64,000 bases of DNA from Alteribacillus persepolensis (GCF_900099605.1 NZ_FNDK01000006.1:1-64000); one strand, 5' to 3'; counted from the first letter of the stretch, positions 47,042-57,767 are shown. Translations and numbers: made by a program. Notes: a model not told the origin generated them from the sequence alone.

Positions 47042-49118
47042 AGACTTTTTATTAGAGATAGGGCTTGAGGAAATGCCGGCTCGGTTTGTGACCGATGCAA
47101 TGAATCAGTTGAAAGATTCATTAAGCAAGTGGCTCGACGATAACCGCCTTCCTTTTTCGTCCATTGAAGCTTTCTCTACCCCTCGTCGTTTGGCAATTCG
47201 TGTGAATGAATTGACAGAAAAACAACCGGATATTACCGAGGAAGCAAAAGGGCCTGCAAAGAATATTGCTATGGATGAAAACGGGGAATGGACAAAAGCT
47301 GCACGTGGATTTGCAAAAGGGCAGAATATTAATGTCGATGACTTATATGTTAAAGAAGTAAAAGGAACAGAATACGTGTTTGCCAACAAAGAAATTAAAG
47401 GAAAGACAGCTGCAGAGCTGTTGACAGGCATGGAGTCACTAATTACCCACTTGCACTTCCCGAAGAATATGCGCTGGGGTTCTTATTCATTAAAATATGT
47501 ACGTCCGATTCATTGGATTGTCGCTCTGTTTGGTGAGGAAGTGATTCAAATAGACATTACTGATGTGAAGAGCGGACGTCAATCTTATGGACACAGGTTT
47601 TTAGGAAGTGCTGCAGACCTTACGGCTCCTGCCAATTATGAAGAACAGCTATTAAACCAATACGTGGTTGTTCGTCCAGATGAGAGAAAACAAATGATCC
47701 GCCAGCAAATAGAAGAAGTTGCGAGCCAAAAAAACTGGCACGTGAAAGTAGAGGAAGAGCTGCTAGAGGAAGTCAACAACTTAGTCGAGTATCCAACAGT
47801 ATTTTATGGGGCGTTTGATGAAGAGTTTTTGCGTATTCCAGAAGAAGTGTTAATCACCTCTATGCGTGAACACCAACGATATTTTCCAGTTGCAGATACT
47901 TCGGGCACCTTGCTTCCATACTTTATCGGTGTGCGAAATGGAAACGAAGCGCATTTGGATAACGTTCGCAAAGGGAATGAAAAAGTACTAAGAGCCCGCT
48001 TATCGGATGCAGACTTTTTCTATCAAGAAGATCAGCAGTTAAAATTGGACGATGCAGTTGAAAAGCTGAATCACATTGTGTTCCAGGAGGAGCTCGGCAC
48101 GATTGGTGATAAAGTACGCCGTCTTACAGAGGTTGCTCCTGATTTTGCTGACAAGCTGAACCTTGATGAAAAAGAAAAGCAGGATGTGAAGAGAGCAGCG
48201 TATCTGTCCAAGTTTGATTTAGTGACGTTAATGGTAGATGAATTTTCCGAGCTGCAAGGAATTATGGGGGAAAAATATGCACGGATGGCTGGTGAAAATG
48301 AAACGGTAGCTGCTGCGATAAAAGAACATTATCAGCCTCGTCATGCAAAAGATCATGTGCCGCAATCCGTTACTGGCGCGGTACTGGCTTTAGCTGAAAA
48401 GCTGGATACCATTGCGGCATGCTTTAGCATCGGCTTAATTCCAACCGGTTCACAAGACCCCCATGGATTAAGAAGACAAGCTGCTGGTATTGTCCACATT
48501 TTATTCGAACATAACGTTTATGCCAGCTTAAAAGAATTAATAAAGACATCGCTTGATTGCCTTGAAAACGCGGGTATACTCAGTCGAAACAAATCAGAAG
48601 TGATGACAGATATGCTGGCCTTTTTTGAATTACGTCTGAAAAACATTCTGTCAGAACGCAAGGTTCGCTATGATGTGGGAGATGCCGTTTTAGAAAACGT
48701 TGGAGAGCCAGTTGTATTAACAGTAAAAAAAGCGGAATTTCTGCAGCAAAAATTAGCAGATGAGCACTTTAAAGAGACGGTAGAAGCGTTAAGCAGGGTA
48801 ACAAATATTGCTAAAAAGCAAGCCAATTTCTCAAACCGTATTGATACAGATTTGTTTCAAGAGCCCAAAGAGCGGCAATTGTATGATGCATATGCGGCAT
48901 TGCAGAAAGAGCTCCCTCAGAAGTTAACAGAGGTTGATGTGCGTGGGGCATTTGCTCTGCTTGATGAGCTGCAAGGAACCATTAACGAGTATTTTGATCA
49001 CGTCATGGTAATGAGTGACGATAAGCAAGTAAAAGAAAACCGCTTGGCACAAATGAAACAATTGTCTGTGGAAATACATCGTTTTGCTGACTTCCAACAG
49101 ATCGTGTTCTCCTCCTGA
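47031..49118 (+). CDS. glyS: Glycine-tRNA ligase subunit beta
   Basis: A 695-residue partner of GlyQ that binds the t[18 protein letters not shown] at the N-terminus, [15 protein letters not shown] and [15 protein letters not shown] are conserved; the C-terminal HD-like and anticodon-binding parts are present. TTG start behind AAAGGAGG. Full length. Confidence 0.97.
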   Translation: MSNRDFLLEIGLEEMPARFVTDAMNQLKDSLSKWLDDNRLPFSSIEAFSTPRRLAIRVNELTEKQPDITEEAKGPAKNIAMDENGEWTKAARGFAKGQNINVDDLYVKEVKGTEYVFANKEIKGKTAAELLTGMESLITHLHFPKNMRWGSYSLKYVRPIHWIVALFGEEVIQIDITDVKSGRQSYGHRFLGSAADLTAPANYEEQLLNQYVVVRPDERKQMIRQQIEEVASQKNWHVKVEEELLEEVNNLVEYPTVFYGAFDEEFLRIPEEVLITSMREHQRYFPVADTSGTLLPYFIGVRNGNEAHLDNVRKGNEKVLRARLSDADFFYQEDQQLKLDDAVEKLNHIVFQEELGTIGDKVRRLTEVAPDFADKLNLDEKEKQDVKRAAYLSKFDLVTLMVDEFSELQGIMGEKYARMAGENETVAAAIKEHYQPRHAKDHVPQSVTGAVLALAEKLDTIAACFSIGLIPTGSQDPHGLRRQAAGIVHILFEHNVYASLKELIKTSLDCLENAGILSRNKSEVMTDMLAFFELRLKNILSERKVRYDVGDAVLENVGEPVVLTVKKAEFLQQKLADEHFKETVEALSRVTNIAKKQANFSNRIDTDLFQEPKERQLYDAYAALQKELPQKLTEVDVRGAFALLDELQGTINEYFDHVMVMSDDKQVKENRLAQMKQLSVEIHRFADFQQIVFSS

Positions 49119-49242
49119 TAAGTAAATCGATGGTCATGCGTTGATGTAATAAGATATAATGAAAGAAAGAATAAGTAGAATCTCTCCTTTCTGACCAGCG
49201 CATTCATATGATGTTCTCACTGCAGGGAGAGATCGTAAGGCG

Positions 49243-49887
49243 GTGGTGACGATCGAACTTACAGGAAGACAAGAAGAAATTTTAGGGATTGTCAAAGACA
49301 GCGGACCGATTACTGGTGAGAAGATTGCAGAAAAGCTGTCTTTAACAAGAGCCACGTTAAGACCAGATCTAGCCATTTTAACAATGGCCGGATTTTTGGA
49401 TGCACGTCCGCGTGTCGGGTACTTTTATACAGGAAAAACTGGATCTCAGCTGTTAACAGAAAAAGTTAAAAAATTAACCGTTCAGGATTATCAATCGATT
49501 CCAATTGTCGTCAATGAATCGAGTTCTGTTTATGATGCGATATGCACGATGTTTTTAGAAGACGTTGGTACACTGTTTGTTGTGGATAAAAATGCATATT
49601 TAACAGGTATTTTATCCAGGAAAGACTTGTTACGAGCAAGTATTGGAAAACAGGACCTTGAATCGATGCCTGTAAGCATCATTATGACAAGGATGCCTAA
49701 TATTACGGTTTGTGAAAAAGATGATCTTGTGATTGAAGTTGCCAATAAACTCATTGAAAAGCAAATTGATGCATTACCTGTAGTAAAGAAGAAAGATTCT
49801 GCTAACCACTTAGAAGTGGTCGGCAGAATCACAAAAACAAATATAACAAAAGTGCTAGTAGATTTATCACACGATCAACTCCTGTAG
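49243..49887 (+). CDS. ccpN: CcpN/YqzB-family transcriptional regulator
   Basis: A 214-residue regulator: N-terminal helix-turn-helix (TGEKIAEKLSLTRATLRPDLAILTMAGFLDARPRVGYFYTGK) and two CBS domains (residues ~80-205) that sense nucleotides. In B. subtilis CcpN represses gapB and pckA during glycolysis. GTG start. yqfL follows at once, as in B. subtilis. Confidence 0.93.
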   Translation: MVTIELTGRQEEILGIVKDSGPITGEKIAEKLSLTRATLRPDLAILTMAGFLDARPRVGYFYTGKTGSQLLTEKVKKLTVQDYQSIPIVVNESSSVYDAICTMFLEDVGTLFVVDKNAYLTGILSRKDLLRASIGKQDLESMPVSIIMTRMPNITVCEKDDLVIEVANKLIEKQIDALPVVKKKDSANHLEVVGRITKTNITKVLVDLSHDQLL

Positions 49888-49911
49888 ATAATGACTTGGA
49901 GAAGGAGGGGG

Positions 49912-50730
49912 ATGGCGAACGTGAGCATTCAGCGTCCCATTGTATACGTTGTGTCTGATTCTGTTGGAGAAACAGCAGAATTAGTAGTTAAGGCTGCTGC
50001 CAGCCAATTTGGCGAACAAGGAATGGAAATTCGGCGCATTCCATATGTGGAAGATGAACATACGATTAATGAAGTAGTGGAACTGGCGAAAGAAGTACAG
50101 GCAATGATTGCTTACACTCTTGTTATTCCGGAAAAAAGCCAGTATCTGTTAGCAAAAGCTAAGGAGGCTGGGGTTGAAACCGTAGATATTATTGGGCCAG
50201 TGCTTAATAAAATGGTCAAGGCCACTGGAAAACAGCCAAAATATGAACCTGGTTTAGTGTATCGCTTGGATGAGGATTACTTTAGAAAAGTTGAAGCCAT
50301 TGAGTTTGCTGTGAAATACGACGATGGCAGAGATCCAAGCGGGATTATTCGTGCAGATATTGTTTTAATCGGCGTTTCTCGCACATCGAAAACGCCTTTG
50401 TCACAATACTTAGCGCATAAACGCTTGAAGGTGGCAAATGTTCCGCTTGTTCCGGAGGTAGAACCTCCAGAAGAATTGTTCAAAATATCTCCTAAGAAAT
50501 GTATTGGGCTGCGTATTAGTCCGGAGAAGTTGAACGATATTCGGACAGAACGATTAAAAGCATTGGGACTGAAAGCAGAAGCCAATTATGCAAAGCTGGA
50601 ACGTATTAAAGAAGAGCTCGAATACTCCGAAAAGGTGATGGAAAAAATCGGATGCACCATTATTGATGTTTCCAGCAAAGCAGTAGAAGAGACCGCTAAC
50701 CTTATTTCCAATATGTTTCAAAAAAATTAA
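49912..50730 (+). CDS. yqfL: Pyruvate, phosphate dikinase / PEP synthase regulatory protein (YqfL)
   Basis: A 272-residue DUF299 bifunctional kinase/phosphorylase. [21 protein letters not shown] at the N-terminus and the nucleotide site [18 protein letters not shown]. It switches PPDK or PEP synthase by ADP-dependent phosphorylation; in B. subtilis YqfL modulates CcpN. The ATG at 49912 is behind AAGGAGGGGG. Confidence 0.93.
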   Translation: MANVSIQRPIVYVVSDSVGETAELVVKAAASQFGEQGMEIRRIPYVEDEHTINEVVELAKEVQAMIAYTLVIPEKSQYLLAKAKEAGVETVDIIGPVLNKMVKATGKQPKYEPGLVYRLDEDYFRKVEAIEFAVKYDDGRDPSGIIRADIVLIGVSRTSKTPLSQYLAHKRLKVANVPLVPEVEPPEELFKISPKKCIGLRISPEKLNDIRTERLKALGLKAEANYAKLERIKEELEYSEKVMEKIGCTIIDVSSKAVEETANLISNMFQKN

Positions 50731-50735
50731 TAGAG

Positions 50736-50763
50736 AAGCTGCTCGATGCAAAGGGCAGCTTTT
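50736..50763 (+). terminator. Terminator after yqfL
   Basis: AAGCTGC/GCAGCTT stem, 12-base loop, TTTT. Confidence 0.7.
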
Positions 50764-50789
50764 ATTGCACTGGCAGGAAAATATCAATT

Positions 50790-50894
50790 AGCATGGGTGA
50801 ATCATTAGTGTTGTCAACATGTTGAGAAAATCAGTATAAGTGCAGCTAGGTAACTGTCTGCGCTTAAAGGCTTGGCGCTGGCCAAGTTTTCTTT
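50790..50894 (+). ncRNA. Candidate small RNA, copy B
   Basis: Starts with AGCATGGGTGA and aligns without gaps to the site at 39750 (42 of 61 bases). It ends in a terminator: CTTGGC (50871-50876), loop GCTG, GCCAAG (50881-50886), then TTTTCTTT. It lies between yqfL's terminator and yaiI. TTGCAC about 25 bases upstream with TAGCAT could be a poor promoter. Confidence 0.4.
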
Positions 50895-51010
50895 ATGGTT
50901 TTTTAAAAAAAGATGGTTTATAATGAAGTATTGTGTGAAAAAATTGAATAGGCTCGAATTTGATGTAAAAACATCCAATGAAATAGCAGGATTTTGTTTA
51001 ATGTTGTCGA

Positions 51011-51472
51011 ATGGTAAGGAAAGGACGAACCGTTATCGTTATTTTTACAGATGCAGACGCATGCCCGGTTAAGGCAGATATTGACCGGATTGCGCAATCG
51101 TATCAAATAGCGTCATATTTTGTGTTTACTTTTTCTCATATCTCATCAGCAGAGTATTATTCAAAAAGCATCATGTTGGATGCTGAACCAGAAGCTGTTG
51201 ATATGTATATTATTAATCATGTAAAAGCTGGTGATGTTGTTATTACCCAGGATAATGGTCTTGCGGCAGTGGCGTTGCAAAAAGAGGCCGTTGTCTTATC
51301 GCCAAGAGGCCGGCAATTTCAAAGCCATGAAATTGATGGACTTTTACTGAGTAGATACGAGGGGATTCAAATGAAAAGAGGAAAAGTAAAGAGAAAAAGC
51401 ACATCTTCGTTTTCACGCAAAGACAGAGAAAGGTTTGTCCATGCGCTAACAACATGTTTAACAAACGTATAG
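51011..51472 (+). CDS. yaiI: YaiI/YqxD family (UPF0178) protein
   Basis: A 153-residue PIN-like fold protein. FTDADACPVKADI with metal-type aspartates, GDVVITQDNGLAAVAL and LSPRGRQF are conserved. The function is not established. The ATG at 51011 has a poor ribosome site; AAGGAAAGG lies inside the frame, so a later non-ATG start near the TDADA motif is possible. Confidence 0.88.
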   Translation: MVRKGRTVIVIFTDADACPVKADIDRIAQSYQIASYFVFTFSHISSAEYYSKSIMLDAEPEAVDMYIINHVKAGDVVITQDNGLAAVALQKEAVVLSPRGRQFQSHEIDGLLLSRYEGIQMKRGKVKRKSTSSFSRKDRERFVHALTTCLTNV

Positions 51473-51506
51473 TTAAACATCTCAATCAAAGAGGGGGTTC
51501 AGCTGC

Positions 51507-53333
51507 TTGGCACCACATATACCAGATGAAACGGTTGCTGAAATCCGTCAGTCTCTTGATATTGTAGATATTATCAGTGAATACATGCAGTTAAAAAAAC
51601 AAGGAAAGCATTATACGGGGTTGTGCCCGTTTCATGGGGAAAAAACGCCCTCCTTTTCTGTCACCCCCGATAAACAACTGTATCATTGTTTTGGCTGCGG
51701 AGCAGGCGGAAACGTGTTTACCTTTGTTATGGAAATGGAAAGTATTACGTTTGTAGAGGCGGCAAGTACTCTGGCAAAAAAAGCGGGAATAGCTGTCCCG
51801 GAAATAGGTTATTCTAATGCGGGAAAAACGCGTTCTTCGAGCGAAAACAGACAAAAAGAGGGACACCATCTTGCTGCAAGGTTTTATCACCACCTCTTAA
51901 TAAATACGGAACAGGGAAAAGCAGCTTATGATTATTTAATTGCACGTGGATTTTCTCATGATATGCTTGAGCGTTTTCAACTTGGTTTTTCTCCGGACCA
52001 GCCTCAGGTAATGAAAGGTTTACTGGATAAAAGAGGGTACAACCTCGAAGAAATGGAAGAAGCCGGACTGCTTTTGCGGCAAGAGTCCAATTGGGAGCTA
52101 AAAGACAGATTTGTAAATAGAATCATGTTTCCTATCCATGATGTGCAAGGTCAGGTAATTGGATTTGGCGGAAGGGTACTTGGTGATGGAGAGCCAAAGT
52201 ATTTAAACAGTCCGGAAACCCCAGTGTTTAAAAAAAATGAAACATTATACGGGCTGCATTTGGCACGCCAGCACATTCGTAAACGAAATGAAGCTGTTTT
52301 GTTTGAAGGGTATGCAGATGTGATTGCCGCAGCAAACGCAGGTATTTTAAATGCCATCGGGTCATTGGGTACTTCATTAACGGAAAGACAAGCTAAGATC
52401 ATTCGCCGGCACACCGAACGTGTTATTCTTTGTTTCGATGGTGATAATGCTGGACAGCAAGCGGCTAGAAAAGCGGCAGATATTTTAGAACAGCAAGGAT
52501 TAACGGTTTATGTTGCACTTTTGCCAGATCAATTGGATCCTGATGATTATTTGAAAACGTATGGAGCAGATCAATTTAAAACGGAGATCATCGATGGCGC
52601 TTTTCCTTTGATGACTTTTAAAATGCGTTTTTTAAAAAGGGGCAGAAACCTTCAAGATGAAGGAGAAAAACTACAATACATCGAAGAAGTATTAAAAGAA
52701 GTAACGAATTTGCCAAAAGCAATCGAGCGCGATGTTTACTTGAGACAACTAGCAGAAGAGTTTTCATTATCATTCGATGCACTAAAACAAGAACAGTTCC
52801 GGATTTACAAAGAGTCGGAGCGCGATTACAAAAAGAGACGCAATCAGTCACAGCAAAGTGACATGAGAAAACGCTGGGGACTGGAGTCATACCAAAACAA
52901 GCGGCTGCTCCCTGCTTATGAAAACGCAGAACGAATCTTGCTTCATCATATGATGAGGAATGCTGATGTATGTGAGATGGTGCAGGAAAAGGTTGGCGGG
53001 GATTTTAACGTTGATTCCCATATTGCTATTGCTGCTCATTTATATGCATACTACACGAAAGGATACGAATCTGATCCTAGTCAATTTATTAATCAGCTGC
53101 AAGATGCTGATTTAATACAAAAGGCGTCAGAAATCGCAATGCTTGACATAAATAGACAGCTGTCAGAAAATGAATTGGCTGACTACATTCAACAGATTAA
53201 GAATTATCCAAAATGGGTAGAAATAGAAGAAATAGAACAAAAAATGAAAGAAGCTGAGAAAAAACACGATTATCAATTAGCTGTGAAGCTTGCCACAGAA
53301 ATTGTTGACATGAAAAAAGCTTTAAAAAAATAA
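51507..53333 (+). CDS. dnaG: DNA primase
   Basis: A 608-residue primase making RNA primers for replication. Zinc-binding domain CPFHGEKTPSFSVTPDKQLYHCFGCGAGG (residues ~40-70), TOPRIM catalytic core with EGYADV and DGDNAGQQAA, and a C-terminal helicase-binding domain. TTG start behind GAGGGGG. Upstream of rpoD, the usual macromolecular synthesis arrangement. Confidence 0.96.
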   Translation: MAPHIPDETVAEIRQSLDIVDIISEYMQLKKQGKHYTGLCPFHGEKTPSFSVTPDKQLYHCFGCGAGGNVFTFVMEMESITFVEAASTLAKKAGIAVPEIGYSNAGKTRSSSENRQKEGHHLAARFYHHLLINTEQGKAAYDYLIARGFSHDMLERFQLGFSPDQPQVMKGLLDKRGYNLEEMEEAGLLLRQESNWELKDRFVNRIMFPIHDVQGQVIGFGGRVLGDGEPKYLNSPETPVFKKNETLYGLHLARQHIRKRNEAVLFEGYADVIAAANAGILNAIGSLGTSLTERQAKIIRRHTERVILCFDGDNAGQQAARKAADILEQQGLTVYVALLPDQLDPDDYLKTYGADQFKTEIIDGAFPLMTFKMRFLKRGRNLQDEGEKLQYIEEVLKEVTNLPKAIERDVYLRQLAEEFSLSFDALKQEQFRIYKESERDYKKRRNQSQQSDMRKRWGLESYQNKRLLPAYENAERILLHHMMRNADVCEMVQEKVGGDFNVDSHIAIAAHLYAYYTKGYESDPSQFINQLQDADLIQKASEIAMLDINRQLSENELADYIQQIKNYPKWVEIEEIEQKMKEAEKKHDYQLAVKLATEIVDMKKALKK

Positions 53334-53478
53334 AATCGTTAAAGTACGTGTAAAAGTCAGGCATGACCTGATGCGCAAGCGAAGCCCTTTTCATTTAAAC
53401 AATGAACGAGGAAGCCTCTGTGATAAACAGATGGATGTGTATAGATAAGTGGTGTGAAGAATGGAAGGAGGGGATCGA

Positions 53479-54597
53479 ATGGCTGAGAAACCAACACGCC
53501 CGTTGGCGGAAGGTGAAATGTCTATCGATCAAGTCAAAGAACAACTAGTGGAGAGCGGGAAAAAGCGAGGAGTTTTATCCTATGCTGAAATTACGGAAAA
53601 ACTAGCCCCTTATGACCAAGATTCGGAACAAATGGACGAGTTTTTTGAGTATTTGGGAGAGCAAGGGATTGATTTGCTGAATGAAGGGGAAGAAGTCCCT
53701 AGCATGGAACAAGTAGAGAAAGAAGAGGAGGAGCTGGATTTAAACGATTTAAGCGTCCCGCCAGGTATCAAAATAAATGACCCTGTGCGAATGTATCTAA
53801 AAGAAATCGGCAGAGTTCCTCTGTTGTCTGCAGAAGAGGAAATCACATATGCCAAGCAGATTGAAGAAGGCGATGAAGAAGCAAAGCGCCGTTTAGCGGA
53901 AGCAAACCTTCGACTCGTCGTGTCTATTGCAAAGAGATATGTTGGACGCGGCATGCTGTTTTTAGATTTAATCCAAGAAGGTAATATGGGCCTCATCAAA
54001 GCTGTAGAAAAGTTTGATTACAATAAAGGGTATAAATTTAGTACGTATGCGACGTGGTGGATTCGCCAAGCGATTACGCGCGCGATTGCCGACCAGGCCC
54101 GTACTATTCGTATTCCAGTTCATATGGTGGAAACAATTAATAAGCTGATCAGGGTACAGCGGCAGCTTCTTCAAGATTTAGGGCGTGAGCCGACTCCAGA
54201 AGAAGTGTCGAAAGAAATGGATTTAACTCCTGATAAAGTCCGGGAAATTCTTAAAATTGCTCAAGAGCCGGTATCATTAGAAACACCAATTGGTGAAGAA
54301 GACGATTCCCATCTTGGTGATTTTATTGAAGACCAGGAAGCACTGGCACCTTCAGATGCTGCGGCATATGAGCTGTTAAAAGAACAATTAGAAGATGTGT
54401 TAGATACACTGACAGATAGAGAAGAAAATGTGTTGCGGCTTCGTTTCGGGCTTGATGACGGAAGAACGCGCACGTTGGAAGAAGTAGGAAAAGTTTTTGG
54501 GGTTACAAGAGAGAGAATCCGTCAAATTGAAGCCAAGGCTTTGCGGAAATTACGTCATCCAAGCCGCAGCAAACGCTTAAAAGACTTTCTTGATTAA
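53479..54597 (+). CDS. rpoD: RNA polymerase primary sigma factor SigA
   Basis: A 372-residue housekeeping sigma factor. Region 1.1 at the start, region 2 ([31 protein letters not shown] ... [13 protein letters not shown]) for the -10 element, region 3, and region 4 ([31 protein letters not shown]) for the -35. The ATG at 53479 is behind AAGGAGGGG. The 127-base gap after dnaG has no clear terminator. Confidence 0.98.
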   Translation: MAEKPTRPLAEGEMSIDQVKEQLVESGKKRGVLSYAEITEKLAPYDQDSEQMDEFFEYLGEQGIDLLNEGEEVPSMEQVEKEEEELDLNDLSVPPGIKINDPVRMYLKEIGRVPLLSAEEEITYAKQIEEGDEEAKRRLAEANLRLVVSIAKRYVGRGMLFLDLIQEGNMGLIKAVEKFDYNKGYKFSTYATWWIRQAITRAIADQARTIRIPVHMVETINKLIRVQRQLLQDLGREPTPEEVSKEMDLTPDKVREILKIAQEPVSLETPIGEEDDSHLGDFIEDQEALAPSDAAAYELLKEQLEDVLDTLTDREENVLRLRFGLDDGRTRTLEEVGKVFGVTRERIRQIEAKALRKLRHPSRSKRLKDFLD

Positions 54598-54615
54598 TGT
54601 GATGTCAAAAAAGAT

Positions 54616-54650
54616 GGATTGTCTCACGTGCATGCGGGGCAATCCTTTTC
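54616..54650 (+). terminator. Terminator after rpoD
   Basis: GGATTG plus four G-T-containing pairs against GGGGCAATCC, then TTTTC. Confidence 0.75.
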
Positions 54651-54684
54651 TTTATCCTTTCCATGATCGTGAAAGGAGATTTTT

Positions 54685-55206
54685 ATGTCAGAGGAAAGAA
54701 AAAGGGTCATTATTGATGAAATTCATTACTGGAGAGCAAATAAACTCTTGCCGGAGCATTACTGTAACTTTTTATTAATGTTGTATACACAAGGTGAAGT
54801 GCGTGCGAATAACAGAATACCATTGTTTTATACCGCTGTTCTGCTGTTTGTTTTTATTGGAATGGCTCTAGTCTTTTTTCTCCACTACGCAACGGACACA
54901 TCCATAGGGATAAAGGCGGGAGCAAGTGGGATGTTGACCATTGCTGTTTTCTTACTTGCTTTATGGCTGAGAAACCGAGAGCGAATGGCTTTTCATATTT
55001 TCATCGCTGCAGCTGCATTATTATTATTTGTTACAACGACCAATGTGGCATTTTTCACAGAAAATAGCGGGGTATTGATTACTACAATCTTCATCAACTT
55101 GAGTGCCTGGATGGCAGCTGGGTTGTATTGGAAACTGGCTTATTTGCAGTGGTCTGGAGCAGGTGGTGTGTTATTAGCCGGTGTATACATCATTACTTCC
55201 CTTTAA
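54685..55206 (+). CDS. Multi-helix membrane protein of unknown function
   Basis: A 173-residue protein that I do not recognise. The N-terminal ~40 residues (RVIIDEIHYWRANKLLPEHYCNFLLMLYTQG) look like a soluble helical, possibly nucleic-acid- or protein-binding segment. Five hydrophobic helices follow to the C-terminus. AAAGGAG precedes the ATG. It lies between rpoD and cccA, where B. subtilis has no such gene. No close charge pattern suggests a channel or enzyme. Confidence 0.8.
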   Translation: MSEERKRVIIDEIHYWRANKLLPEHYCNFLLMLYTQGEVRANNRIPLFYTAVLLFVFIGMALVFFLHYATDTSIGIKAGASGMLTIAVFLLALWLRNRERMAFHIFIAAAALLLFVTTTNVAFFTENSGVLITTIFINLSAWMAAGLYWKLAYLQWSGAGGVLLAGVYIITSL

Positions 55207-55349
55207 AACGGTATAATTGAACAGGAAGTGACAAAAACTATAAATGTCTCCTTTTTATCTTTTCTAATGAGGAATAATACAGTAAAATATATAAGGAATG
55301 CGGATTCATATCGCGAATGATAGTATACATAGTAGAAGGGGGATAAAGC

Positions 55350-55712
55350 GTGAAAAATAAGCCGCTCATTCCATTTTTGATTACTGCGGTTGCTGGTTTA
55401 TTGTTAATGCTCGGATTATCTCTTGTCGGAGTAAATCAGCAGCAAGCTGGTGAAGATGGAGAAGATGCAGAGCAACAGGACCCAGTAGAGTATGGAGAAG
55501 AATTAGTCAATGAAAACTGTATTTCTTGTCACGGAGAAAACCTTGAAGGACAAGGAGATTATCCAGCTATTAACGATTCGGGAGAGCAGTATTCCGCTGA
55601 AGAGCTAGCTGATATTGCCCAAAACGGTATTGGAGACATGCCGGGCGGTATTGCGAATCCAGAAGAGTCACAAGCAATTGCAGAATACTTGATGTCGTTG
55701 TCGGAAGAATAA
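55350..55712 (+). CDS. cccA: Membrane-anchored cytochrome c-550
   Basis: A 120-residue small electron carrier. One N-terminal helix anchors it (LIPFLITAVAGLLLMLGLSLVGV), a highly acidic linker follows, then a class I cytochrome c domain with CISCH heme site and a methionine ligand in IGDMPGGI. GTG start behind AAGGGGG. The strong acidity of the linker fits an external, perhaps alkaline or salty, milieu. Confidence 0.94.
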   Translation: MKNKPLIPFLITAVAGLLLMLGLSLVGVNQQQAGEDGEDAEQQDPVEYGEELVNENCISCHGENLEGQGDYPAINDSGEQYSAEELADIAQNGIGDMPGGIANPEESQAIAEYLMSLSEE

Positions 55713-55720
55713 TGGCACTG

Positions 55721-55755
55721 GAGGAGGGAGCGCTGTTGGCTGCCTCCTCTTTTTA
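55721..55755 (+). terminator. Terminator after cccA
   Basis: GAGGAGG/CCTCCTC with a GC-rich loop, then CTTTTT. Confidence 0.8.
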
Positions 55756-55863
55756 CATCACAATAAATGTTTTAGCGACAGGGTATGTCAGGCATTTATG
55801 CATGAAAAAGAAGATTTTTATTTGTAAACATCGGGAACATGGATGAAGAGAGGACCACAGTTT

Positions 55864-56595
55864 ATGAGTACAGAGAGTGTATCAAAACGGTTGCAGGCAA
55901 TAGCAAGCGAAATTCCGCAACAGACACGCGTTGCAGATATTGGCACAGACCATGGATATCTGCCTATTCATCTTGTGAAAAATCATCGTGCTGAATGGGT
56001 CTTAGCAGCTGATGTCAATGACGGCCCTTTGCAAACAGCAGCAAATCATGTTCAAGCAGAGGGGCTCATGAGTCACATAGAAACAAGAGTTGGGTCTGGT
56101 TTAACTGTTATTGAAGAAGAAGACGAAATCGATGTCGTTGTGATTGCAGGCATGGGAGGGGTTCTAATCGCCAACATTCTTGAAGAAGGACTGCCGGTAT
56201 TGAATAAAGTGAAACGTTTAGTCCTTCAGCCCAATCTCAAGGCATGCGACGTTAGAACGTGGATGCTTCGTCACGGCTGGCAGTTAATAAATGAACAGAT
56301 TGTGGAAGAAGACGGACGGATATATGAGATTCTCACAGCTGAAAAAGGCGATCCGTTGTCTCCTTATGGGGCATTGGAGGCACAACGAGAAGCTGGTGTG
56401 TTGTTTGGTCCATACTTAATAAAAAAACAGCCTGCTCCCTTTTTAAAAAAATGGAAACGGGAAAAAGAAAATTGGAAGCGGGTGCTGCAGCAGTTAGAAC
56501 ATGCAGCTGATCCAGCCTTGGTGTCTCGCAAACAGAGCGAATTAGAGCGTAAAATAAACTTGTTAGAGGAGGTATTACAACATGAAACCAGCTAA
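55864..56595 (+). CDS. trmK: tRNA (adenine-22-N1)-methyltransferase TrmK
   Basis: A 243-residue SAM enzyme that methylates A22 of tRNAs. SKRLQAIASEI, ADIGTDHGYLPIHLV (SAM site), VIAGMGGVLI and LQPNLKACDVRTWM are characteristic. C-terminal coiled coil. ATG at 55864 with GAGAGGA nine bases upstream. Overlaps yqfO by 14 bases. Confidence 0.94.
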   Translation: MSTESVSKRLQAIASEIPQQTRVADIGTDHGYLPIHLVKNHRAEWVLAADVNDGPLQTAANHVQAEGLMSHIETRVGSGLTVIEEEDEIDVVVIAGMGGVLIANILEEGLPVLNKVKRLVLQPNLKACDVRTWMLRHGWQLINEQIVEEDGRIYEILTAEKGDPLSPYGALEAQREAGVLFGPYLIKKQPAPFLKKWKREKENWKRVLQQLEHAADPALVSRKQSELERKINLLEEVLQHETS

Positions 56596-57700
56596 TGGAC
56601 AAATGATTATTCAGCAATTTGAGCAATTTTCACCGAAATCTTTAGCCGTTGACGGAGATAAAATCGGGCTAATGGTCGGAACTTTAAATAAGCCTGTCCA
56701 TAAAGTAATGATTGCACTAGACGTACTCGAAGAAGTGATTGATGAAGCAATTGAAAAAGAGGCAGATTTAATTATTGCCCATCACCCACTAATTTTTAAA
56801 CCGTTAAAACACATTGACACATCGAAAGGGCAAGGGCCTATTATTGAGAAATGCATAAAACATGACATTACCGTTTATGCGGCTCATACCAACTTAGACA
56901 TAGCAAAGGGCGGTGTGAATGATATGATGGCAGAAGCATTACAACTGCAAGACACGGATGTGCTTGTGCCGACACAAGAAGCCCCGCTTAAAAAATTAGT
57001 TGCATTCACACCTCTTAGCCACGTCGATCAAGTCAGACAAGCACTGGGAGACGCAGGAGCCGGCTATATTGGTGACTACAGCCATTGTACGTTTTCGGCG
57101 GAAGGGACTGGAACATTTATTCCAGGAGAAGGAACCAACCCGTACCTTGGAAAACAGGGAGAAATGGAATTTGCATCAGAGAAGCGAATCGAAACGGTTG
57201 TGCCGGAAAATTTGTTAAAACGTGTCGTGCGTGCCTTAGAAAAGGCACATCCATATGAAGAACCGGCTTATGATATTTATCCGCTTGATTTAGAAGGAGA
57301 AACAATGGGACTTGGGCGAATTGGAACGCTGGAAGAAACAGTTTCATTGGAGGAATTTGTAAGCCAAGTAAAAACAGCATTTGATGTGGAACATGTGCGC
57401 GCAGTTGGATCGTTAGCACAGCCAGTCAAAAAAGTAGCTGTGCTAGGCGGCGATGGCAACAAATATTGGATGCATGCGAAGCGTCAAGGAGCAGATGTCT
57501 ATGTGACAGGTGACTTGTATTATCATGTAGCACACGATGCAAAAATGGACGGCTTAAACATGATTGACCCCGGCCATAACGTGGAAAAAATCATGAAAAA
57601 CGGTGTGAAGAAGAAAATGGAAGAGCTGATAGATATGAAAAAATACAGCACATCGTTTATTGCTTCTTCTGTATCAACTGATCCGTTCACTTTCTTGTAA
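56582..57700 (+). CDS. yqfO: NIF3-like metal-binding protein YqfO
   Basis: A 372-residue Nif3/GTP cyclohydrolase I type 2 family protein. Di-metal ligands: IIAHHPLIF, AAHTNLDIAKGG and the C-terminal DPGHNVEK. A PII-like insert (residues ~130-230, with AHPYEEPAYDIYPL) is typical of Bacillus YqfO. Substrate uncertain. Its start lies in the trmK end. Confidence 0.93.
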   Translation: MKPANGQMIIQQFEQFSPKSLAVDGDKIGLMVGTLNKPVHKVMIALDVLEEVIDEAIEKEADLIIAHHPLIFKPLKHIDTSKGQGPIIEKCIKHDITVYAAHTNLDIAKGGVNDMMAEALQLQDTDVLVPTQEAPLKKLVAFTPLSHVDQVRQALGDAGAGYIGDYSHCTFSAEGTGTFIPGEGTNPYLGKQGEMEFASEKRIETVVPENLLKRVVRALEKAHPYEEPAYDIYPLDLEGETMGLGRIGTLEETVSLEEFVSQVKTAFDVEHVRAVGSLAQPVKKVAVLGGDGNKYWMHAKRQGADVYVTGDLYYHVAHDAKMDGLNMIDPGHNVEKIMKNGVKKKMEELIDMKKYSTSFIASSVSTDPFTFL

Positions 57701-57722
57701 GAACCAAAGGCAGTGAGGATAA

Positions 57723-57763
57723 TAAAAAAACCGCGCTCATTTCAACAAGCGCGGTTTTTTATT
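57723..57763. terminator. Bidirectional terminator between yqfO and ispH
   Basis: AAAAAACCGCGCT/AGCGCGGTTTTTT, 13 bp with a 10-base loop and T-runs on both strands. Confidence 0.92.
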
Positions 57764-57767
57764 ATGC

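Noticed and set aside
21293-54600. CRISPR arrays, prophage or insertion sequences
   Set aside because: No regularly spaced repeats, transposase, integrase or phage structural genes were seen anywhere in the window.
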